This document shows positions 1 to 9,954 of a stretch of DNA of 64,000 bases, piece by piece. Source of the DNA: Streptomyces sp. NBRC 110611 (GTDB lineage Bacteria > Actinomycetota > Actinomycetes > Streptomycetales > Streptomycetaceae); assembly GCF_001590865.1 (NCBI RefSeq), contig NZ_BBUY01000003.1, positions 69,846 to 133,845 on the forward strand. Direction: 5' to 3'. Numbering within the stretch: the stretch's first letter is position 1; each line of letters begins with the position of its first letter. Made by a program: the position numbers and the translations under genes. Under the pieces are notes generated by a model. That model had not been told where the DNA came from and searched no databases. It worked only from the letters and a program-made list of their open reading frames with translations.

Positions 1-123
1 ACATTCAGCCGGGGAATCCAAGGGCGGCGGGTGGCCTGGCCGCACTTCTGTTCGCGCACCGGCGACGGCACCGGCGCTCCGCCGGGCGCGTGCCCCAGCG
101 CGCGGCCCGGGCCATCACCCGGG

Positions 124-2028
124 TCATACCAGCCGGACCGGCTTCTCGGGGCGTACCCCGACCGTGGTCAGCCAGCCGCGGAGCGGTTCCGCGTCACCGT
201 CGTCGACCAGGCTGAGCACAGGACTGCCCAGGTCGGCCCGGCGGGCGCCGTCGACCAGCAGTGCCGGGCCGTCCAGCCAGTCGAGACCGGGAACGGCGCC
301 GGCGGTGTCGACGGCGGCGCAGCAGACCATGGCCGTGACATGGTCGGCGAGGAGTTCACGGCCCGTACGGGGCGGCTGCAGCGGGAACAGCGGGAGGCCG
401 CCCTCGACCATGCCGTCACCCCAGGCCACGCCCAGCGCGGCGTCCTGCGCCGCGCGGCCGCCGCGGGCGGCCTGGCGCGCCGCCTCCTCCCGCTCGACCT
501 CGGCGCCCAGCCGGGCGGCGACCAGGTCACCGGCGCTCTCGTCATGGGCGAGCCGGTCGATGACCCTGGCCAGGGTCGGACCCTGGGGCGACGCCAGGGG
601 CTCGTCGGCGCGATGGTGGTCGGCGGGGGCGGCCGCGGGGCTCGCGGGGGCGGGGCTCGCGGGGGCGGCCGAAGGGCCGGTGGGGTGGCCGTCGCCGGGC
701 GGACGGGCCACGGGCCGGCGGCCTGCGGGCGTCCCGGCCGCGCTGCCCGCGTACGAAAGGGGTGGGGCGGCCGGAGCGGGGTCCGGGGCCGCGGCGGGGG
801 CGGCCTTGAGGGGCATCGCCGGAAGCTCGTCGAGAACGCGGTGGAGGCGGGCGGCCTCCAGGCGCCACTTGCGGTCCACGACCTCTTCCGGGTACTGGTG
901 CCAGCCGACCGGCGACCATTCGGGACCCGGTTCGGCCGGGCCGCCGTGGAAGAGGCGGGCGGCCAGCAGGGAGGCCGCACGGTCGACGGCGCCCGGCTCC
1001 TCCAGGAGGTCGCAGGCGGGGCGCTCGCCCAGACGGGCGGTGAAGCCGTCGGCGAGGCGGTCGCGGCGGGAGAGCTCGGTGAGCGCGGAGACCACGCCGG
1101 CGTCCAGCCGGGACGGCCAGCGGCCCATCCGCCAGGCGGGCAGCGCGACCCGGGTCAGCAGCCGGTCCCAGCCCGCGTAGGCGAGGCCGACCTGCTCCTG
1201 GGCGACGATCCGCAGGCCGTAGTCGACGGTCTGAGCGCGCTCGGAGGCGGCGGCCGCAACACCCCGCTCCATGATCGTGGCGTGCTCGCGGCAGGCCCGC
1301 AGCAGCATCCGGGCGACCCGTCCGGCAAGGCGGAGCGCCGGGCCGCGCAGCAGGCCCCGGGCGCGGGCGGCGTCCGCAACGGCGGCGTCCAGGCCACGGA
1401 TGAAGCGGCGGGCGGCGGCTATGTCGGGGTGGGCGGAGGGGCCGGTGCCGGCGACGACCGGGGCCAGCAGGGCGCGCAGTTCGGCGACCCGCATCCACCA
1501 CAGGAACGGCGAGCCGATGACCAGGACCGGGGCCTCGCAGGCCGCCCGCCCGCCCCCGGCGGCCGGACCGCTCCGGCGGGCCTCGTCCGGGGTGCGCCGG
1601 TCGCGGTGGGGCGGGCGGTGGGCGCGGTGCGTACGGTCCTCCAGCCAGCTGTCGCAGTCCGGCGTGAGGGCTATCGCGGACGGCGCGGGCACCTCCAGCC
1701 GCTCGGCGAGATCACGTACCAGGCGGTAGAGGCCGGGGGCCGACTTCTCGGAGATCGGCACCGAGGGACTGAGCGCGGGCCGGGCGCGCGCGACGACGCC
1801 GGTGACCAGCGCCGCCAGCAGCAGGCTGACCACCGCGACCCCGCTGACGGCCCAACGGGCGAGGTCCCAGCCGCCGCCCGCGCCGAGATGGCCGGTCACC
1901 CGGCCGGCGTACAGCACCACCGCCGCGGCGGCGGGCAGCAGCGCCACCGCCAGCGCGGCACCGCGGATCCGCAGCACGGCGAGGGCGCGGGCGCGCGCCG
2001 CCAGGACGCCTGTTTCCGGACTTGCCAC
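124..2028 (-). CDS. M48-peptidase-like membrane protein lacking the HEXXH motif
   Basis: About 634 residues from GTG 2028, which has AGGGGG 11 nt upstream; the longer open frame runs back into purD and is rejected. Two hydrophobic segments lie near the N-terminus (residues ~15-40 and ~50-70). The layout then follows M48 integral membrane proteases: a stretch 'GLYRLVRDLAERLEVPAPSA', then 'AELRALLAPVVAGTGPSAHP' where the family has its zinc-binding HEXXH. No HEXXH is present, so peptidase activity is unlikely. The second half is Ala/Pro-rich and low in complexity. It lies downstream of purD with its own candidate promoter. The family assignment is inference; the missing motif is seen directly. 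Confidence 0.7.
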   Translation of the reverse strand: MASPETGVLAARARALAVLRIRGAALAVALLPAAAAVVLYAGRVTGHLGAGGGWDLARWAVSGVAVVSLLLAALVTGVVARARPALSPSVPISEKSAPGLYRLVRDLAERLEVPAPSAIALTPDCDSWLEDRTHRAHRPPHRDRRTPDEARRSGPAAGGGRAACEAPVLVIGSPFLWWMRVAELRALLAPVVAGTGPSAHPDIAAARRFIRGLDAAVADAARARGLLRGPALRLAGRVARMLLRACREHATIMERGVAAAASERAQTVDYGLRIVAQEQVGLAYAGWDRLLTRVALPAWRMGRWPSRLDAGVVSALTELSRRDRLADGFTARLGERPACDLLEEPGAVDRAASLLAARLFHGGPAEPGPEWSPVGWHQYPEEVVDRKWRLEAARLHRVLDELPAMPLKAAPAAAPDPAPAAPPLSYAGSAAGTPAGRRPVARPPGDGHPTGPSAAPASPAPASPAAAPADHHRADEPLASPQGPTLARVIDRLAHDESAGDLVAARLGAEVEREEAARQAARGGRAAQDAALGVAWGDGMVEGGLPLFPLQPPRTGRELLADHVTAMVCCAAVDTAGAVPGLDWLDGPALLVDGARRADLGSPVLSLVDDGDAEPLRGWLTTVGVRPEKPVRLV

Positions 2029-2500
2029 GAGCCTGTACACCCCCTGCTGTCCTGCTGGAGCCGGACGGAGAGAACACGGGACGGACGCCTTCGAACATTG
2101 CGCGGTGTGGCATCGCGCGTTGTTCTTCGCGCGTTGTGCGGTGCGAGCGAGCTCGCCCACCACCACTGTGGCACTGGCCACTGACATCGCAATGCCGGTG
2201 AGCCACTTGCCGGACGTCCCCGCGGCAGACGTGCCGCAGAACGGCACGGCGACCGCAGGACGCTTGCGCCGCACCCTAGTTGGGGGTGTTGGTCTCGTCA
2301 GCCGGAATCTGGTGTGGTCACTCGATGGAATGGCTTTGGGCAAAGCCGGGAACCCGTGTGCCCCGGAACCCGTTTGCCCGGGCCCCGGGAACCGTCTGCC
2401 CGGGCTTCCCGGCGGAGGGCCGGACAGCTGGGGGCGTGTGCCGGACCTCGCGACGGCCACGGAGATCCGCCGGAAGCGCCCCGGTACTACTCCAGCCGCA
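2029..2500. other. Intergenic region between purD and the M48-like gene
   Basis: About 470 bases without a credible gene. Near purD it holds repeated CCCGGG/CCGGGAACCC blocks (2345-2425) that could fold as purD's terminator. A minus-strand promoter candidate is listed separately. The short frames here have no usual start signal and no family resemblance. Confidence 0.5.
2273..2301 (-). promoter_or_regulatory. Candidate vegetative promoter for the M48-like gene
   Basis: On the minus strand CTGACG (2301-2296), a 17-nt spacer, then TAGGGT (2278-2273) fits a HrdB-type -35/-10 pair. It would leave a leader of about 240 nt before GTG 2028, so an additional promoter closer to the gene is possible. 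Confidence 0.4.
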
Positions 2501-3766
<1,266 letters not shown>

Positions 3767-3772
3767 GGTGGC

Positions 3773-3778
3773 AGCCTA
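3773..3778 (-). promoter_or_regulatory. -10 element for leaderless purD transcript
   Basis: TAGGCT (3778-3773 on the minus strand) is separated by 6 nt from the GTG start of purD, so transcription would begin on the start codon itself. No ribosome binding site precedes GTG 3766. The -35 is weak. Confidence 0.5.
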
Positions 3779-4172
3779 GACGAACGCACCAAGCGGCCGG
3801 ACGTCGGCCGTACCCGGATCGCACAAAGGCGGCACGGAGGGGGCGTGGTGGCGGCACGAAGGCGGCATGGTGGCCGGAAATCCCCCGCCGGTGCCGCGCC
3901 GGGCCTTTCGGGCGCCCCTTCGGGGCAACTCTTTCGAGTGAGAGGGCGGGGTGCCCGCTACCGGATCCCGCACCGCCTATGGGCGCCTACGTCCACCTCA
4001 CGCCCGCCCCTGCCGCGCACGCGCACGTACACGTACACGTACACGCATATCCATACCGCTTCATACCCCTGCACATCCGCGCATCCATGCGCATCTATAT
4101 GTAACTGCGTGTATTCATACCCATGACCGGAAAGCCCAGAAAGCGCAGACGGCACAGAGAGGGAGTGCACGG
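3779..4172. other. Divergent purD/SLATT intergenic region with ACGTAC repeat
   Basis: About 390 bases without a gene. At 4025-4044 there is a perfect period-6 tract of ACGTAC, followed to 4130 by unusually AT-rich, CAT/TAC-rich sequence. Both GC content and composition differ sharply from the neighbours. The tract could be a regulatory or bendable region; its role is unknown. Confidence 0.5.
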
Positions 4173-4934
4173 GTGAATCAGCCGGAAATGCAGCCCGACG
4201 GGCCCCCTCGGGAGGGCTCCCGCCCCGCCCGGCGGTACGAGAGCCGACGCCGCGGCCGCCCGGATCTCGCGGGGCGGGCGTTCCCGCCCGGCGGCTGGGG
4301 GGAACCGGCCGACCGGCTGGACGCGCTGTACCTGTGGACCGAGCAGGGGGCCCTGCGCACCGCCGACTGGTACCTGCACGACCGGATCGGCAAACGACGC
4401 GGCGCACGGGCGCTGCGGCTGGGCGCCGCGGCCGGGGTCACGGTGGGCGGGGTGCTGCCGCTGCTGGATCTGGCCGGGGCCTGGGCGGGCGGGGCGCCCT
4501 GGGGCTGTCTGTCGCTGCTGCTGGCGGCGGTGTGCGTGGGCTGCGACCGGTACTTCGGGCTGACGACCGGCTGGATGCGGGATCTGGCGACCGCCCAGGC
4601 GATCCACCGGCGGCTCGAGGCGCTGCAGTTCGACTGGGCCGCGGAGAGCGTCCGCGAGGTGCTCGGGCCGGCCGAGGGCACGGCGAGCGAGGCGGCGGAG
4701 CGCTGCCTGGGGGCACTGCGGCTATTCAACGAGGATCTCGGGGAGCTGGTACGGGCCGAAACGGCCGACTGGATGGCGGAGTTCGGGGCCGCTCCGGCGC
4801 CGCCGGCCGCCCGGGCGGCGGCGCCCTCCGCGGCACCGCGGCCGGAGAACGCGGGCGCGCCGGGGCGGTTCGCGGTCCCGCACCGTCCCCGGCCGCACAT
4901 GCCGCGGCAGCGGCCGCCGGAGCACGGACGATAG
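4173..4934 (+). CDS. SLATT-domain two-TM membrane protein
   Basis: 253 residues from GTG 4173 (GGGAG about 9 nt upstream); the longer frame starts inside the repeat tract. The core 'ALRTADWYLHDRIGKRRGARALRLGAAAGV', two hydrophobic segments (~95-115 and ~120-140) and 'YFGLTTGWMRDLATAQAIHRRLEALQFDW' match SLATT proteins, 2-TM effectors associated with nucleotide-sensing conflict systems. A Pro/Ala-rich tail follows. No SMODS nucleotidyltransferase or SLOG partner lies nearby, so this is a solitary, probably housekeeping Streptomyces version. The family call is from pattern memory. Confidence 0.75.
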   Translation: MNQPEMQPDGPPREGSRPARRYESRRRGRPDLAGRAFPPGGWGEPADRLDALYLWTEQGALRTADWYLHDRIGKRRGARALRLGAAAGVTVGGVLPLLDLAGAWAGGAPWGCLSLLLAAVCVGCDRYFGLTTGWMRDLATAQAIHRRLEALQFDWAAESVREVLGPAEGTASEAAERCLGALRLFNEDLGELVRAETADWMAEFGAAPAPPAARAAAPSAAPRPENAGAPGRFAVPHRPRPHMPRQRPPEHGR

Positions 4935-5000
4935 GCCGCTCCGGACCGGCCGCCGCGCCGAGCTCAGCTCACCAGCTCACCAGCTCTCCTGGAGCCGGGC

Positions 5001-5651
5001 TCAGCTGAAGACGATCATGGAGCCCTGCCCCAGACTCCTGGTGGCGGCCGCGTGCAGCCCGAGCCACACATGACGCTCCCGGGCGAACGGACCGCCGTCC
5101 AGCGGCACCGCGCCCACCCGCTCCTCCAGAGAGGTGGGGCCGGCCGGCGGCGCGGGGGCGGCCGGCGGATTGGCCGGATCGATGCCCAGGGACGGCGCGA
5201 CCAGTTCGAGCTCGCGGAGCAGACCGTGCGAGGACCCCAGCGGGCCGCCGCCCTCCAGCAGTTCGTCGTTGCCGAGCGGATGCGGGAAGTCGACCGGGAC
5301 GTAGGCGCCCGCGTGGTCGTAGTGCCACACCAGGTGGGACTGCCGCGCGGTGGCCTCGAACATCTCCAGCAACTGCTCGTAGTCGCCGCCCAGTTCGTCG
5401 ACCGGGGTCACCTCCAGACCGCAGAGCCGCAGCAGGTAGGCGCGGCGCAGGAAGTGCAGCGCGTCGTAGTCGAAGCCGGCGACGGGGGCCACGTCGCCGG
5501 ACAGCCCCGGCATATAGCTGAAGACCGGGACCGTGGGCAGTCCCGCCTCCGTCAGGGCCTTGTCGTAGGCGGCGATCTCTTCGGAGAACGGGTTGTCGGG
5601 GCTGTGGCACAGCACATCGACGAGGGGTACCAGCCACAGGTCACATGCCAC
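5001..5651 (-). CDS. Conserved hypothetical protein
   Basis: 216 residues, GTG start with GGAAGCGAG about 10 nt upstream. Mostly acidic, cytosolic-looking, without signal peptide or membrane segment; begins 'MACDLWLVPLVDVLCHSP'. The middle (residues ~140-175) is Ala/Pro-rich linker. I do not recognise a domain. Codon use and the ribosome site argue that it is real. It stands alone between the SLATT gene (convergent) and the GntR gene. Confidence 0.75.
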   Translation of the reverse strand: MACDLWLVPLVDVLCHSPDNPFSEEIAAYDKALTEAGLPTVPVFSYMPGLSGDVAPVAGFDYDALHFLRRAYLLRLCGLEVTPVDELGGDYEQLLEMFEATARQSHLVWHYDHAGAYVPVDFPHPLGNDELLEGGGPLGSSHGLLRELELVAPSLGIDPANPPAAPAPPAGPTSLEERVGAVPLDGGPFARERHVWLGLHAAATRSLGQGSMIVFS

Positions 5652-5818
5652 GAGTGAAGACTCGCTTCCGGTCGGGGACGGGGGACACCGCGCACGTACG
5701 GTTACGGATACGGCCCGTTACGGCCGAGGCGGACAGCGTAGTGGCAGCCACGCCGCCCGACGAGAGCCAGTCGAACGCTGTCCGACACTGGCCGACACTG
5801 GCCGCCGCCCCCGTGCCG

Positions 5819-6487
5819 CTATTCCAAGATCGCGAGGGCGTGCTCGTTGTACTCGGCGATCAGCCGCTGGGCCGCATCGAGATCGTGCCGGAGCAGGGCG
5901 TCCGCCAGCGCGCTGTGGCCCTGCCACAGGTGGCCCCGCAGATCGGCTTCGCGGCGCAGCAGCGGGACCGCGAACATCCAGGTCTGGACGCGGATCCGGT
6001 CGAGGAAGTCGCTGATGTACGGGTTGTTCACGATGCTGCTCAGCTCGCGCCAGAACCGCAGGTCGTAGCCGATCAGTACGTCCAGGTCCCCGGCCCGCGC
6101 GGCCCGCTCGGCCTCCTCGGCGCGGCGCCGGATGGAGACCAGCACCGGTCCGGGGGCGGTACGCAGCGCCCCTTCGGCGTCACTGCGGAAGATCCCCTCG
6201 ACGATCAGGGTGCGGGCCTGGACCATGGCCCGGAAGTCGTCCGCGGTGAAGGCGCGCACCTTGAAGCCACGGTGCTGTTCGACCTCGAGCAGTCCCTGGG
6301 CGCACAGGTCGAGCAGCGCCTCGCGCACCGGCGTCGCGGAGACGCCGTACTGGTCGGCGATCTCCTTGACGGTGAAGGGGTGACCGGACGGCAGCCGGGC
6401 GGCCAGCACCTCGTCGCGCAGCGCGTCGGCGATCTGCTCACGCAGGGTGCTGCGACGTATGACTGGGCGGTCTCCGCCGGCGGCCAT
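5819..6487 (-). CDS. GntR-family regulator, FadR/FCD type
   Basis: 222 residues from ATG 6487, with GAAGGAGA about 10 nt upstream; the longer frame covers a repeat tract and is rejected. N-terminal winged helix (residues ~8-75, 'TLREQIADALRDEV ... YGVSATPVREALLDL') followed by an all-helical FCD ligand domain ('DFRAMVQARTLIVEG', 'GYDLRFWRELSSIVNN', 'QGHSALADALLRHD'). FCD members sense small carboxylates or amino acids. It lies directly downstream of the aminotransferase gene in the same direction and probably controls it; that is inference. Confidence 0.93.
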   Translation of the reverse strand: MAAGGDRPVIRRSTLREQIADALRDEVLAARLPSGHPFTVKEIADQYGVSATPVREALLDLCAQGLLEVEQHRGFKVRAFTADDFRAMVQARTLIVEGIFRSDAEGALRTAPGPVLVSIRRRAEEAERAARAGDLDVLIGYDLRFWRELSSIVNNPYISDFLDRIRVQTWMFAVPLLRREADLRGHLWQGHSALADALLRHDLDAAQRLIAEYNEHALAILE

Positions 6488-6571
6488 TGTGTGCTGCGTC
6501 TCCTTCGACGTCCGACATCCTTGGCCGCGACGGTGGGCGCGGCACCCGCCCACGATAGGCGAGAGCCGCGA

Positions 6572-6683
6572 GGTGCTGCCGCCCCTGGGTGCCGCCGGGC
6601 CGGTGCTGCCGCCCCTGGTGCCGCCAGGCCGGTGGTGCCGCCCCCGTGGCACCGGGCGGTGGCACCGGGCGGTGGCACCGGGC
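6572..6683. repeat. Tandem imperfect 13/30-bp repeats
   Basis: Between the aminotransferase and GntR genes the units GGTGCTGCCGCCCCTGG (two copies) and GGTGGCACCGGGC (three near-exact copies) follow each other. The strands of successive units are partly complementary, so the tract can fold into hairpins and may act as the aminotransferase terminator. Confidence 0.65.
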
Positions 6684-6687
6684 GGGC

Positions 6688-8046
6688 TCAGCCGGTGTGC
6701 TCGTCCGCCGCCGTCAGTGCCTTGTCGAGCGCGGCCAGGCCCTCCTCCGCCTCGGCCGCGGTGACCGTGCAGGGCGGGACGGCGTGCGTCCGGTTCATGT
6801 TGACGAACGGCCACAGGCCGCCGCGCTTGCAGGCCGCGGCGAATTCCGCCATCGGAGCGTTGGCGGCGCCGGCGGCGTTGTAGGGCACCAGCGGCTCGCG
6901 GGTCTCCTGGCTCTTGACCAGCTCCAGCGCCCAGAAGACGCCCAGTCCGCGGACCTCTCCGACGGACGGATGCCGCTCGGCGATCGCCCGCAGCCCCGGC
7001 CCGAGGACCTTCTCGCCGATCTGCGCGGCGTTCTCCACGATCCGTTCCTCGGCCATCGCCCGGATCGTCGCGATGGCGGAGGCGCAGGCCAGCGGGTGCC
7101 CGGAGTACGTCAGACCGCCCGGGTACGGGCGCTGGTCGAAGGTCGCGGCGATCTCGGCACTGATCGCCACACCGCCGAGCGGGACATAGCCGGAGTTGAC
7201 GCCCTTGGCGAAGGTCAGCAGGTCGGGCGTGACCCCGAAGTGGTCGGCGGCGAACCACGCGCCCGTCCGTCCGAAGCCCGCCATCACCTCGTCCAGGATG
7301 AAGACGATGCCGTACCGGTCGCAGATCTCGCGGACGCCGGCGAGGTAGCCCGGCGGCGGCACCATGATCCCGGCGGTGCCGGGGACGGTTTCGAGGATGA
7401 GAGCCGCGATGAACTGCGGTCCCTCGAAGGCGATGGTCTGCTCCAGGTGGGCCAGCGCACGCTCGCACTCCTCCTGCTCGCTCTCGGCGTGGAACGGCGA
7501 GCGGTACAGGAACGGGCCCCAGAAGTGGACGACACCCGCCGAGGCGGTGTCGGAGGGCCAGCGGCGGGGGTCGCCGGTCAGGTTGATCGCGGCGGCGGTG
7601 GCGCCGTGGTACGAGCGGTAGGCGGACAGCACCTTGGGACGGCCGGTGTGCAGCCGCGCCATCCGGACCGCGTTCTCCACGGCCTCCGCACCGCCGTTGG
7701 TGAAGAAGATCTTGTTCAGGTCGCCGGGTGTCCGCTCGGCGATCAGCCGCGCGGCCTCGGACCGTACGTCCACGGCGAAACCGGGCGCGACGGTGCAGAG
7801 CTTCGCCGCCTGCTCCTGGATCGCGGCGACGACCTTGGGGTGCTGGTGGCCGATGTTGGTGTTGACCAGCTGGGAGGAGAAGTCGAGGTAGCGGTTGCCG
7901 TCGTAGTCCCAGAAGTACGAGCCCTCGGCGCCGGCGACCGCCAGCGGATCGATCAGGCCCTGTGCGGACCAGGAGTGGAAGACATGCTCACGGTCGACGG
8001 CCTTCACGGCCGCGCCGGCCTGCGAATCAGCGTGCTGAGGGGTCAT
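6688..8046 (-). CDS. Class III PLP-dependent aminotransferase
   Basis: 452 residues. Class III layout: 'YFWDYDGNRYLDFSSQLVNTN', 'FFTNGGAEAVENAVRMAR', 'YRSYHGATAAAINLTGD', 'LDEVMAGFGRTG' and the PLP lysine in 'PDLLTFAKGVNSGYVPLGG'. Such enzymes act on omega-amino groups (beta-alanine, GABA, taurine) or alpha-keto acids; the substrate cannot be read from the sequence. ATG 8046 is chosen because a -10 element lies exactly upstream for a leaderless mRNA and no Shine-Dalgarno is present. The GntR regulator follows. Confidence 0.93.
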   Translation of the reverse strand: MTPQHADSQAGAAVKAVDREHVFHSWSAQGLIDPLAVAGAEGSYFWDYDGNRYLDFSSQLVNTNIGHQHPKVVAAIQEQAAKLCTVAPGFAVDVRSEAARLIAERTPGDLNKIFFTNGGAEAVENAVRMARLHTGRPKVLSAYRSYHGATAAAINLTGDPRRWPSDTASAGVVHFWGPFLYRSPFHAESEQEECERALAHLEQTIAFEGPQFIAALILETVPGTAGIMVPPPGYLAGVREICDRYGIVFILDEVMAGFGRTGAWFAADHFGVTPDLLTFAKGVNSGYVPLGGVAISAEIAATFDQRPYPGGLTYSGHPLACASAIATIRAMAEERIVENAAQIGEKVLGPGLRAIAERHPSVGEVRGLGVFWALELVKSQETREPLVPYNAAGAANAPMAEFAAACKRGGLWPFVNMNRTHAVPPCTVTAAEAEEGLAALDKALTAADEHTG

Positions 8047-8052
8047 ACAGCC

Positions 8053-8058
8053 AGCGTA
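8053..8058 (-). promoter_or_regulatory. -10 element for leaderless aminotransferase mRNA
   Basis: TACGCT (8058-8053, minus strand) ends 6 nt before ATG 8046, placing the expected transcript start on the A of the start codon. TGTCAC 18 nt further upstream is a weak -35. Confidence 0.45.
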
Positions 8059-8174
8059 CGAAGCCACCGCCCGCCCGTGACACCGCCACTCTGTACGAGT
8101 TCCGCCACATCGCCCGGCAGTCTGTCGGGGCTCCGGCCCGGGGGTGAGCTGGTGCCGTCGTCGCGGCGCGGCCT

Positions 8175-8399
8175 TCATCGGCTCCGCCTCTCCCGGCGGC
8201 GGCGCTCGGCGGCCTCGATGATCTCCAGCGGATCCGGCGCCGACGGAACCAACGGCGCGCACCTCCAGCAGGCGTACACATTCCACCCCGGCCCGCTATT
8301 CGTATGCACCTCACCGACCAGTACAGGGTCATCAATGATCCGCTGACAACGCACACACATACGCAACGGCTTGGGCGTACGCGTTCCCTCGGAGCTCAT
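8175..8399 (-). CDS. Small CxxC...CxxC zinc-ribbon-like protein
   Basis: 74 residues. Two cysteine pairs, 'CVRCQRI' (residues ~15-18) and 'CWRC' (~44-47), suggest a treble-clef or ribbon zinc site; the C-terminus is Arg-rich. Its ATG shares one base with the upstream stop (TGATG), so it is translationally coupled to the 80-residue gene. Pairs like this accompany XRE/DUF397 loci in Streptomyces; function unknown. Confidence 0.75.
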   Translation of the reverse strand: MSSEGTRTPKPLRMCVRCQRIIDDPVLVGEVHTNSGPGWNVYACWRCAPLVPSAPDPLEIIEAAERRRRERRSR

Positions 8400-8641
8400 C
8401 ACGCCACCTCCACGCCGTGGATCACGTACGGGCCCGGGGCATCGACCCCGAACGTCGCCGGCAACAGCTCGTCGCGCCGCCGGCACTGCTCGTACGCAAC
8501 GACGTACGGCCGTACGAGAGGAGACCGATCCCCGTCGATCATCTCCTCGCTCCACCGGCGACGCCCCATCGAGCAGCGCCTCGTTCGCGGATTGAGCAGA
8601 AACCTCACCCAAGCGAGGCAGCGAGCAATAGGCTCTGCCAT
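8399..8641 (-). CDS. Small conserved Streptomyces protein (MAEPIARCLAW type)
   Basis: 80 residues from ATG 8641 with AAGGAG 8 nt upstream. Starts 'MAEPIARCLAWVRFLL' and ends 'LVRPYVVAYEQ ... APGPYVIHGVEVA', a pattern I recognise from small proteins found beside DUF397/DUF5753 genes. No assigned function. First gene of a two-gene operon with the zinc-ribbon protein and divergent from the truncated regulator, with which it probably shares a promoter region. Confidence 0.75.
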   Translation of the reverse strand: MAEPIARCLAWVRFLLNPRTRRCSMGRRRWSEEMIDGDRSPLVRPYVVAYEQCRRRDELLPATFGVDAPGPYVIHGVEVA

Positions 8642-8814
8642 GTCGGCGCTCCTTGTCAGCGTTGGCCACGCCCCCGGGCCGCCTGGATCGGCTGCGGGGG
8701 TCTTTGGCGTTCGGATACACAATTCCTTGCGCATTTCCAGCATTACGCTGCGAACAGGGGCGGCAACAGAGGAAGGTGTCCAACAACAACCACGAAAGAA
8801 GGGGGAGTTAATCC

Positions 8815-8865
8815 ATGGCCAAAGGCGACAGCAATCGGAGCTACGGCCGACACAAGAATGGATGA
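8815..8865 (+). pseudogene. Orphan N-terminus of XRE/DUF5753 regulator
   Basis: ATG 8815 has the only good ribosome site here (AGGGGGAG 8 nt upstream) and reads 'MAKGDSNRSYGRHKNG' then TGA 8863. The start resembles the N-terminus of full-length XRE-DUF5753 regulators. What follows in the other frame is already the end of the helix-turn-helix region, so the HTH appears to have been deleted with a frameshift. Confidence 0.6.
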
Positions 8866-9550
8866 GGTGGCCGTCCGGAAGCCACAGCTCGACATGGCCA
8901 AGCGACTGGACACGGAGCTCACAACAGACGGTCTGCTTGCTCGAATTTGCCAGGATCTGATCAATAACTCTCCGCTCCCCCACTACTTCACGGAGACGGT
9001 ATCCCTCGAAGGTCTGGCCACCAGCTTGAGGGAATACGCACCGGTGTTCGTGCCCGGCTTGATCCAGACGCCCGCCTACGCCCGCGCCGTCATTCTGGCC
9101 GCCCAGCCCTTTGCCCCGGAGGAGGAGATCGAGGCACTGGCAACCGCCCGTCTGGACCGTGCTCGCATCCTTGCCCATCCAACAGAGCCCATGTTGTGGG
9201 TTGTTCTGGCCGAGAACATCCTGCGGTGCGTCGTCGGAAGCGCAGCAGTGATGCGGGAACAGCTCCAGCACATCGCCGACTTGACCAGGCGGCGGCGCAT
9301 CGGTGTCCAGGTCCTCCCCTTCAGCGCCGGCGCTCCCGCGATGTGCGGCCTTCTGCGGCTCATGACGTTTGCCGACGCCCCACCTGTGGCGTATAGCGAA
9401 GGGCCCTACACGGATGGATTGTTGGACGATCCGGCCCTGGTCGCCCAGTGCGAGCGGGCCTACGATCTCGTCAGGGCCGCCGCATTGTCGCCGGAAGCGT
9501 CTCTGGCACTGATCGAGTCGGTGGCGGAGGAGTACACACATGAAGGCTGA
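8858..9550 (+). CDS. DUF5753 protein, regulator lacking its HTH domain
   Basis: 230 residues from ATG 8858, which overlaps the stop of the 16-codon N-terminal fragment (ATGGATGA), so reinitiation could still express it. 'REYAPVFVPGLIQTPAYARAVI', 'RRRIGVQVLPFSAGA' and 'YSEGPYTDGLLDDP' are typical of DUF5753 (Scr1-type antitoxin-like regulators). Full-length relatives are about 280 residues with an N-terminal XRE helix-turn-helix; here only 'KPQLDMAKRLD', the region after the HTH, remains. It overlaps the DUF397 gene, the usual partner. Without DNA-binding domain it cannot act as a normal repressor. Confidence 0.8.
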   Translation: MDEVAVRKPQLDMAKRLDTELTTDGLLARICQDLINNSPLPHYFTETVSLEGLATSLREYAPVFVPGLIQTPAYARAVILAAQPFAPEEEIEALATARLDRARILAHPTEPMLWVVLAENILRCVVGSAAVMREQLQHIADLTRRRRIGVQVLPFSAGAPAMCGLLRLMTFADAPPVAYSEGPYTDGLLDDPALVAQCERAYDLVRAAALSPEASLALIESVAEEYTHEG

Positions 9551-9755
9551 GCCCGACCTGAGCGCCGCCGCCTGGCGCAAGAGCACGTACAGCGGTGGCG
9601 AGGGAGCCGAGTGCATCGAGGTCGCCGACGACCTCCCCGGCATCGTCCCCGTCCGGGACTCCAAGCCCCCCCACGGCCCCACCCTCACCTTCCGTCCAGG
9701 GTCCTGGGCCTCGTTCGTCGCAAACGTAAAGACCGACGGCTTCCCCACCGCCTGA
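9540..9755 (+). CDS. DUF397 domain protein
   Basis: 71 residues, starting 11 nt before the end of the DUF5753 gene. 'AAWRKSTYSGGEGAECIEVADDLPGIVPVRDSK' followed by 'FRPGSWASFVANVK' is the DUF397 signature almost end to end. These small proteins are encoded next to XRE-DUF5753 regulators and are proposed toxin-like or development-related partners. Translational coupling with the truncated regulator is likely. Confidence 0.93.
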   Translation: MKAEPDLSAAAWRKSTYSGGEGAECIEVADDLPGIVPVRDSKPPHGPTLTFRPGSWASFVANVKTDGFPTA

Positions 9756-9954
9756 GCAGCGGCGCCCACCCACACGTACAGCCCCGGAAGGAACGACCGC
9801 CCGGGGCTGCCGCATAGACCGCCACCAGCAGCGGAAACAGCGAGTGCGGCAAGGACGACTTTTCATCGAGAGCGGGAAGAGCACGCCGACGCTCGTTGAC
9901 GTGGAGCTGATTCTTAGTTCCATCGATGCGCCGCCGTAGCTGGTATCCGAAGCG

